Source: Aeromicrobium terrae (GTDB lineage Bacteria; Actinomycetota; Actinomycetes; Propionibacteriales; Nocardioidaceae). From it: DNA of 64,000 bases. The DNA lies in contig NZ_VDUX01000003.1 in the NCBI RefSeq assembly GCF_008039565.1, positions 1 to 64,000 on the forward strand, given 5' to 3'. Shown here piece after piece: positions 58,690 to 64,000 of this stretch (position 1 is its first letter; every line of letters begins with the position of its first letter). The notes below the pieces were generated by a model, which searched no databases, was not told where the DNA came from, and worked only from the letters and a program-made list of their open reading frames with translations. The position numbers were made by a program, and so were the translations under genes.

Positions 58690-60095
58690 TCTCCCTTGGT
58701 GATCAGGGCGGCGGCGGCGGTCGCCGCAGCCACCAGCAGGACGGCGGCGCAGGTGGTGGCGGTCGCGAAACCCTCGACGACGGCCGCGGCACCCACCCCG
58801 GCCGACGCGGTGACCGAGACCGCGACGCTGTTCAGCACCGCCGTGCCGACCGAGCCGCCGACCTGCATGAAGGTGTTCGCGGTGGCCGCCGCGACGCCCG
58901 CGTACCGCATGTCGATGGCGCTGGTCGCGACGCTGATGGCGGGCGTGAAGACGCAGCCCATGCCGATGCCGAGCAGCACCTCTGCCGGCAGGATCCTGGC
59001 GAGGTAGCTGCTCTCCGGGCTGAGACCGGACAGCAGGAACAGGCCGGTCGCGGCGACGAGCAGGCCGGGCACGACCAGCGTGCGCGGCGCGACCTTCGGC
59101 AGCAACCGGCTGCCCAACCCGAAGGATCCGACCGACACCGCCACGGACAGGGGCAGGAACGCCAGACCGGTCCGCACCGGGCTCCAGCCGAGGACCGCCT
59201 GGAAGTGGTAGGTCAGCATCAGGAACATCCCGAACGACCCGACGACCGCGCAGGCGACCGACAGGTAGGCGCCGATCCGGGCGCGGTCGGTGAGGATGAA
59301 CAGCGGCAGCAGCGGCTGGGCCATCCGGGCCTGGCGCGCCAGGAAGGCCGCCACGCCGGCAAGACCTCCGACGATCGGCAGGACGACCGAGATCGACGCC
59401 CAGCCGTCCGCGGCCTGGGCGCAGCCGAACACGATCGCCGCGAGGCCGCCGGTGACCAGCGCACCGGACAGCACGTCGATCCCGCCGCCCTGCTGGCCGT
59501 CGCCCTTCGGCAGCACCCGGCTGCCGACGGCGAACGCGGCGAACGCGATCGCGACGTTGATGTACAGGCACCAGCGCCAGCCGGCGTACTCGGTCATCGC
59601 TCCCCCGACCAGGAGACCGACCGCCGCGCCGGACGACGCGACCGCGCCGTAGACGCCGAAGGCCTTGGCGCGCTCCTTGCCGTCCGTGAAGGTAACGGCG
59701 ATCAGCGAGAGCGCCGTGGGCGCGAGGACCGCTGCGAACGCACCCTGGAGGGCCCGGCCGGCGATCAGCAGCCCGAGGCTCGGGGCGGCGCCGGCGAGCG
59801 CCGACGCTCCGGCGAACCCGGCGAGGCCGACGAGGAAGCTGCGACGCCGGCCGAACCGATCGGCCACGCGTCCGCCGAGCAGCAGCAGGCCGGCGACCGA
59901 GCAGGTGTAGGCGGTGACGACCCAGGCGCGCTCGGCGTCGGAGAAGTCGAGCGCCGACTGCGCCGACGGCAGGGCGATGTTCACGACGGTCGCGTCCAGC
60001 GCGACCATCAGCTGGGCCACGGCGATGACGACCAGCGCGGTCCAGCGGCTGTCGCGTGCCGGTGGAGCGTCCTGGGTCTCGAGCTGGGTGTTCAT
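58686..60095 (-). CDS. MFS transporter, DHA2 (14-helix) family
   Basis: The 469-residue protein has about 14 transmembrane helices and the drug/proton antiporter motifs LDATVVNIALPSAQ (motif D1 type), GGRVADRFGRRRSFLVG (motif A) and GGVAAATANTFMQVGGSVG-like segments. It resembles QacA/EmrB-type exporters. ATG 60095 (MNTQLETQD). It diverges from a TetR regulator with two operator-like palindromes between, so substrate-induced expression is expected. Confidence 0.92.
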   Translation of the reverse strand: MNTQLETQDAPPARDSRWTALVVIAVAQLMVALDATVVNIALPSAQSALDFSDAERAWVVTAYTCSVAGLLLLGGRVADRFGRRRSFLVGLAGFAGASALAGAAPSLGLLIAGRALQGAFAAVLAPTALSLIAVTFTDGKERAKAFGVYGAVASSGAAVGLLVGGAMTEYAGWRWCLYINVAIAFAAFAVGSRVLPKGDGQQGGGIDVLSGALVTGGLAAIVFGCAQAADGWASISVVLPIVGGLAGVAAFLARQARMAQPLLPLFILTDRARIGAYLSVACAVVGSFGMFLMLTYHFQAVLGWSPVRTGLAFLPLSVAVSVGSFGLGSRLLPKVAPRTLVVPGLLVAATGLFLLSGLSPESSYLARILPAEVLLGIGMGCVFTPAISVATSAIDMRYAGVAAATANTFMQVGGSVGTAVLNSVAVSVTASAGVGAAAVVEGFATATTCAAVLLVAAATAAAALITKGE

Positions 60096-60118
60096 GATGA
60101 CTCCCGATGATCTGATGT

Positions 60119-60133
60119 GGAGGATTTCTCTCC
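60119..60133. promoter_or_regulatory. Operator-like inverted repeat 1 between MFS and TetR genes
   Basis: GGAG-GATTTCT-CTCC, the same form as the repeat at 60175-60191. It lies 24 nt from the MFS ATG on its upstream side. Confidence 0.55.
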
Positions 60134-60174
60134 GTTTCACCGTAGGCACGCCGCGGACGTGCCGTCAAGGGATA

Positions 60175-60191
60175 CGGAGGAATTTTCTCCG
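60175..60191. promoter_or_regulatory. Operator-like inverted repeat 2 between MFS and TetR genes
   Basis: CGGAG-GAATTTT-CTCCG, a 17-bp palindrome just upstream of the -10 of the TetR gene (60201-60206), so binding would repress the TetR gene itself. Copies 1 and 2 are 57 bp apart centre to centre. Confidence 0.6.
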
Positions 60192-60200
60192 GTTGTTTGC

Positions 60201-60206
60201 TAGCCT
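60201..60206 (+). promoter_or_regulatory. Probable -10 element of the second TetR gene
   Basis: TAGCCT ends exactly 6 nt before ATG 60213, so the mRNA is probably leaderless. Confidence 0.45.
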
Positions 60207-60212
60207 CGAGTC

Positions 60213-60839
60213 ATGAGCTCTCCGGACGGCCTCCGTTCCGACGCCCGCCGCAACCGCCACCAGGTGCTCGACGCCGCACGCCGGGTCGTACTGCAGCACG
60301 GCCCGACCGTCGCGCTGGACGAGATCGCGAAGGAGGCCGGCGTCGGCATCGGCACCCTCTACCGCCGCTTCGGCGACCGCGACGGCCTGTTCAAGGCGCT
60401 CGTCCTCGACGCGCTCGCGCAGGCGCAGGAGGCCGCCGAGAAGGCCGACGCCGACCACGAGGTCGGCTTCGACGCCATCGAGGCATACGCGCTCGCCGCC
60501 CTCGACCTCCGGACGTCGGCCCTGATCCCGATGCTCATGGACCGCCTCGACCTGCACGACGCCGAGCTCGGGCCGCAGCGAGAGACGGGCGCCGCCGTGC
60601 TCCAGGGTCTGATCGACCGGGCCCACGAGGACGGGTCGCTCCCCCGCACCGTGACGTTCGCCGACCTCGGCACGCTGCTCGTCCGCCTGTCCCGGCCGCT
60701 CCCCGGCGCCGTGCCCGCCGAGGCCGACGCCGACCTGGCCCGCCGTCAGCTCCGCCTGGCGCTGCTGGGGATGCGCCATGCCGACGAGAGCACGCTCGAC
60801 CGCGTCGGCATGAGCCGCGAGGAGCTCAGCAGCGACTGA
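60213..60839 (+). CDS. TetR/AcrR family regulator of the MFS gene
   Basis: The 208-residue protein has the TetR N-terminal domain (RRNRHQVLDAARRVVLQHGPTVALDEIAKEAGVGIGTLYRRFGDRDGLF) and a variable C-terminal half. It diverges from the MFS-glyoxalase unit. Two related palindromes lie in the 117-nt gap, so it likely represses both itself and the transporter. The stop is 3 nt from the stop of the convergent response-regulator gene. Ligand unknown. Confidence 0.92.
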   Translation: MSSPDGLRSDARRNRHQVLDAARRVVLQHGPTVALDEIAKEAGVGIGTLYRRFGDRDGLFKALVLDALAQAQEAAEKADADHEVGFDAIEAYALAALDLRTSALIPMLMDRLDLHDAELGPQRETGAAVLQGLIDRAHEDGSLPRTVTFADLGTLLVRLSRPLPGAVPAEADADLARRQLRLALLGMRHADESTLDRVGMSREELSSD

Positions 60840-60842
60840 CGC

Positions 60843-61457
60843 TCAGCGCGGGACGAGCCAGCCGTTGTCGACGGCCACCCGCACCGCCTCGGCGCGCGTC
60901 CGGGCGCCGGTCTTCCCGATCGCATTCGACAGGTGGTTGCGCACGGTCCCCTCGGACAGGACCAGCTCGCGGGCGATGTCGGCCACCGTCCCGCCGTCGC
61001 TGGCGGCGCGCAGCACGTCCGTCTCACGCTCGGTCAGCGGCGACGCCCCCTGGGTCAGCGACTCTGCCGCCAGTGCGGGGTCGACGACGCGGAGCCCGCT
61101 GTGCACCCGCCGCACGGCGTCGGCCAGCTGGCGCGCGGGCGTGTCCTTGACGACGAAGCCGCTCGCCCCGGCCTCCATCGCTTGCTTGAGGTAGCCGGGG
61201 CGCCCGAACGTGGTGACCATCAGGACGCGGCAGGCCGGCACCCGGGCGACCACCTCGCGGGCGGCGCTGAGACCGTCGAGGCCCGGCATCTCCACGTCCA
61301 GCAGGGCGACGTCGGGCCGGTGCTCGAGGACTGCGGGCAGCACCTCGTCGCCGCGGGCGACCTCGGCCACGACCTCCAGGTCGTCCTCGAGCTGCAGCAG
61401 CGCCGCGAGGGCTCCGCGGACGAGGGCCTGGTCGTCGGCCAGCAGCAACCGGATCAC
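60843..61457 (-). CDS. NarL/FixJ-family response regulator
   Basis: The 204-residue protein has a receiver with LLLADDQALVRGAL, Asp54 in ALLDVEMPGLDG, MVTTFGRPGY and VVKDTPARQ, and a LuxR helix-turn-helix with LTERETDVLRAAS and LSEGTVRNHLSNAIGKTG. The GTG start overlaps the kinase stop (GTGA). It is the cognate partner of the kinase at 61454 and probably regulates the exporter upstream. Confidence 0.95.
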   Translation of the reverse strand: MIRLLLADDQALVRGALAALLQLEDDLEVVAEVARGDEVLPAVLEHRPDVALLDVEMPGLDGLSAAREVVARVPACRVLMVTTFGRPGYLKQAMEAGASGFVVKDTPARQLADAVRRVHSGLRVVDPALAAESLTQGASPLTERETDVLRAASDGGTVADIARELVLSEGTVRNHLSNAIGKTGARTRAEAVRVAVDNGWLVPR

Positions 61458-62581
61458 AGCGGCACCTCGACGGTGAGCTCGAAGCCGCGCCCGTCTCGAC
61501 CCGGGCCGGTGATGACCGTGGCCCCGACCAGTCGGGCACGCTGCCGCAGGCCCTCGAGTCCGCTGCCGTCACCCTCGGTGACCGGTCCGACCCCGTCGTC
61601 GCGCACGATCACGCTGATCGCGTCGACCTCGACCTCGCACCACGAGGCGCCGCTGTGCCGGATGACGTTCGTGACGCCCTCGCGCACCGTCCAGGCGTAG
61701 AGCTCGCGCCACCGCGACGGCACCTCGTCCGCGACGGTCGGCAGATGTGGCTCGATCCCGGCGGACTCCAGGGCGGAGCGGGCCGATGCGATCTCGCCGG
61801 GCAACGAGATGCCGCGGATCCCCTGCGCCGTCGCGCGGACGTCGGCGAGGGCATCACGCGACAGGCGTTGCAGGTCGTCGATCTCGGCCCGGGCGCGCTC
61901 GGGGTCGACGTCCATCATCCGGCCGGCGAGCTCGGCCTTCACCGAGATGACGGTGAGCGAGTGGCCGAGGATGTCGTGCAGGTCGCGGGCGATGCGGGAG
62001 CGCTCGTCCTCGACCGCCATCTCCGACAGCTCTCGCTCGGCGGCGATCAGCCGGGCGTTGCGCTGCCAGGCGAGGCGGAAGGAGAACGTCGCCGCGGTGG
62101 CGAGCACGACGGCGAAGTTGTTGCCGTGGGTCTCCCACCCGTCGACCGTCAGTCCGGTCACGGTCGTGACCACGAACATCGCGAAGGCCACGGCGAGCCC
62201 GTGCCACTGCGGCAGGATCGACGTCGCGAGGGCGGCCACGAAGACCAGGCAGGTCAGCGACTGGTCCTGTGCTCCAGGAACGACGGCGACCCAGGCGACC
62301 AGCGTCGTCAGCACCAGCGTCCAGGCGAGGACGTAGTGGTGCTCGATGTGGATCGTCCGGATCAGGCTCAACCCGTACAGGTAGGTCAGGAGCAGCAGGA
62401 CGAGGCCCGCGATGCCGAGGTCCTGGCGCCAGCCGCCGGCGTCGAGGACGGCACCGAGCGGGCTGCCCAGGAACACCAGCCAGATCCCGGCCCCGAGGAG
62501 CCGTCCCCAGCGGAACGGCTCCTCGGCGGTCGGCAGCATGACCAGGCTTGCGGGGCTCCTCACCGGCCCGAGCGTAGTCAT
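61454..62581 (-). CDS. Sensor histidine kinase (HisKA_3, NarL/DesK type)
   Basis: The 375-residue protein has several hydrophobic segments (residues 30-175) and the HisKA_3 motif RIARDLHDILGHSLTVIS with His202, then VREGVTNVIRHSGA (N-box) and GSGLEGLRQRARLVGA (G-box). Its ATG overlaps the permease stop by 1 nt (TGATG). It is in one operon with the exporter and the response regulator, so the exporter, kinase and regulator act together. Confidence 0.93.
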   Translation of the reverse strand: MTTLGPVRSPASLVMLPTAEEPFRWGRLLGAGIWLVFLGSPLGAVLDAGGWRQDLGIAGLVLLLLTYLYGLSLIRTIHIEHHYVLAWTLVLTTLVAWVAVVPGAQDQSLTCLVFVAALATSILPQWHGLAVAFAMFVVTTVTGLTVDGWETHGNNFAVVLATAATFSFRLAWQRNARLIAAERELSEMAVEDERSRIARDLHDILGHSLTVISVKAELAGRMMDVDPERARAEIDDLQRLSRDALADVRATAQGIRGISLPGEIASARSALESAGIEPHLPTVADEVPSRWRELYAWTVREGVTNVIRHSGASWCEVEVDAISVIVRDDGVGPVTEGDGSGLEGLRQRARLVGATVITGPGRDGRGFELTVEVPL

Positions 62582-63372
62582 CAGACCCGCTGGGTGTCCT
62601 TGCTCATCCGCCAGGCGGCCCCGGCGGCGAACAGGGCCAGCCAGACGACCACGTTCACCACAGCGATCGCGAGGTTCCCCTGGTCGGTGTCGATGGGCCA
62701 GCGCGCGATGACCCCGACGCCATACGCCGGGCTGAGCTTGGCGATCGACGCGAACACGTCGCTCATCTCGCTGAGGGGCAGGAACAGGCCGCCGGCGAAG
62801 GACAGCAGCGCGAGCACCGGACCCAGCACCTGCATGACGTTCTCGCTCGGCAGCAGGTACCCGACGAACAGGCCCAGCGCGGCGAACACCGCGCTGCACA
62901 GCCAGCCGAGCAGCGCGCACAGGACGAGCCGCCAGGTCGGGGCGTCGGCACCGAAGAACTGGCCGATGACCATGACCACGATGATCGCGACGGCAGCCAT
63001 CGACATCGCGACCGCCGTCTTGATCGCGACGTAGGCGACGGGGTGCAGCGGGGTGAGCCGCAGCTGACGGCTCCAGCCCAGCGCCCGCTCCGTGGCGACC
63101 ATCGCACCGCCCGACGTGGTCGCGATCATGGCGCCGTAGACCGCCATGCTCACCATGATGTACGCGGTCACGTTGCCGTGGCTGGTGGCCTGCGTCTTGT
63201 AGTCGCCGTCCGTGCCGAACAGCAGGAAGAACGCGCTCGGCATGATCAGGGTGAAGATCACGGCGCGGCGGTTGCGCAGCAGTCGCTGCAGCTCCAGCCG
63301 CAGGAACGGCCAGGAGAAGCCGCCCAGGGGCGGGGTCCGGCGAGCGAGGCCGGCGGTGGTGGTCGTGCTCAT
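62581..63372 (-). CDS. ABC-2 type transporter, membrane permease subunit
   Basis: The 263-residue protein has about six transmembrane segments (AVIFTLIMPSAFFLLFG, YIMVSMAVYGAMIATTSGG, LALLSFAGGLFLPLSE) and the usual ABC-2 exporter order. Its ATG overlaps the ATPase stop by 4 nt. It is coupled to the two-component genes, and the unit resembles regulated exporter modules. Substrate unknown. Confidence 0.87.
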   Translation of the reverse strand: MSTTTTAGLARRTPPLGGFSWPFLRLELQRLLRNRRAVIFTLIMPSAFFLLFGTDGDYKTQATSHGNVTAYIMVSMAVYGAMIATTSGGAMVATERALGWSRQLRLTPLHPVAYVAIKTAVAMSMAAVAIIVVMVIGQFFGADAPTWRLVLCALLGWLCSAVFAALGLFVGYLLPSENVMQVLGPVLALLSFAGGLFLPLSEMSDVFASIAKLSPAYGVGVIARWPIDTDQGNLAIAVVNVVVWLALFAAGAAWRMSKDTQRV

Positions 63373-64000
63373 GCGTGGGCTCCTTCGGGCTCGGGATCCC
63401 CGGTGAGCGCCATGAAGGCGTCCTCGAGGTTGCGCGACGTGACCTCGAGGTCGCGGGCGTCGGTGTGGTTCAGCAGGTAGCGGGCGACGGCGTCGCTGTC
63501 GGACCCGTGGACGATGACGGAGTCGCCGCGGACGTCGACCGAGTCGACGCCGGGGACGGTGGTGATGGCCTCGACGTCCGGGGCACGGAGCGTCGCGCGG
63601 ACGGTGCGGCCGGCGGCCAGCGACTTGATCTCGGCGGCCGTGCCGTCGGCGACGACGCGGCCGCGGCGTACCAGGACGATCCGGTCAGCGTAGGCGTCGG
63701 CCTCCTCGAGGTAGTGCGTGGCGAACACGGTGGTCCGGCCCCGCGCAGCGTCGGTCCGGATGGCGTCCCAGAAGTCGCGGCGGCCCTGCACGTCCATGCC
63801 CGTGGTGGGCTCGTCGAGGATCAGCAGGTCCGGGTCCGGCACGAGGGCGAGCGCGAACCGCAGCCGCTGCTGCTGCCCACCGGACGCCTTGCCGACCAGC
63901 CGGTCCGCGACGTCGGCGATGCCCGCGCGCTCCAGGACTTCGTCGACCGACCGGGCCGGCCGGAACAGCGAGGCGGTCAGCTCGACCGTCTCGCGGACGG
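63369..64000 (-). CDS. ABC transporter ATP-binding protein (partial; start beyond window)
   Basis: The frame is open to the window edge; its N-terminal part with Walker A lies beyond 64000. Visible are the signature SGGQQQRLRFALAL, Walker B LLILDEPTTGMD, and the H-loop VFATHYLEEADAYADRI, then a C-terminal domain (AAGRTVRATLRAPDVEAITTVPG). This is the DrrA-type exporter ATPase that partners the downstream permease. A GTG at 63842 is internal, not the start. Confidence 0.92.
   Translation of the reverse strand, partial: VRETVELTASLFRPARSVDEVLERAGIADVADRLVGKASGGQQQRLRFALALVPDPDLLILDEPTTGMDVQGRRDFWDAIRTDAARGRTTVFATHYLEEADAYADRIVLVRRGRVVADGTAAEIKSLAAGRTVRATLRAPDVEAITTVPGVDSVDVRGDSVIVHGSDSDAVARYLLNHTDARDLEVTSRNLEDAFMALTGDPEPEGAHA

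Overview
The window is one continuous stretch of a very GC-rich (about 70 percent) actinobacterial chromosome. Third-position GC is so strong that nearly every true gene casts long open frames on the other strand. The housekeeping blocks (nusA-rimP, dxr-rip-ispG, rpsB-tsf-pyrH-frr-cdsA, rpsP-rimM-trmD-rplS-lepB-rnhB-DUF2469-yraN-comM-dprA, smc-ftsY, amtB-glnK-glnD-ffh) follow the actinobacterial order. GTG starts, apparently leaderless promoters, Tat signals and the PAKKA tails on translation proteins suggest Propionibacteriales, probably Nocardioidaceae (Aeromicrobium or Nocardioides type). That placement is inference; no rRNA, tRNA, CRISPR array, insertion sequence or replication origin was seen, and no gene-free stretch exceeds 300 bp.

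Layout. Positions 1-3531 hold the start of infB, ylxR, nusA and rimP on the minus strand, then a divergent Tat-exported protein and a DUF4439 ferritin-like gene. From 3572 to 11908 the minus strand carries proS, a GNAT gene, ispG, the site-2 protease rip, dxr and an ABC-2 exporter; a histidine kinase and response regulator diverge from the exporter (12039-13840). 13847-16795 has a short acyl-CoA-synthetase-like fragment coupled to an enoyl-CoA hydratase, and a Tat metallophosphoesterase. 16811-23117 runs rlmN, a zinc peptidase, cdsA, frr, pyrH, tsf, rpsB. 23406-27805 has a double-LytM M23 protein, xerC, and a TetR regulator divergent from a Tat FAD oxidoreductase. 27807-37173 is the dprA-comM-yraN-DUF2469-rnhB-lepB-rplS-trmD-rimM-KH-rpsP block, interrupted by a DUF559-type gene on the plus strand bracketed by repeats.

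37336-41772 holds a second enoyl-CoA hydratase and a heterodimeric ABC exporter. 41846-49050 is ffh, glnD and a duplicated glnK-amtB pair in which one AmtB has Glu in place of the first twin His. 49219-54656 is ftsY, a thioesterase, smc and a small coiled-coil gene. 54772-58262 has PH-domain membrane proteins, an SRPBCC protein and a dus tRNA-dihydrouridine synthase that carries two repeat elements inside its reading frame. 58303-64000 has a glyoxalase-MFS pair facing a TetR regulator, then a NarL-type two-component system coupled to an ABC-2 exporter cut by the window end.

Themes: (1) -10 hexamers 6-7 nt before start codons imply many leaderless mRNAs; (2) short dispersed repeats lie at gene ends and inside frames, notably dus and the end of dxr; (3) Lys/Ala tails recur on IF2, S2 and S16.
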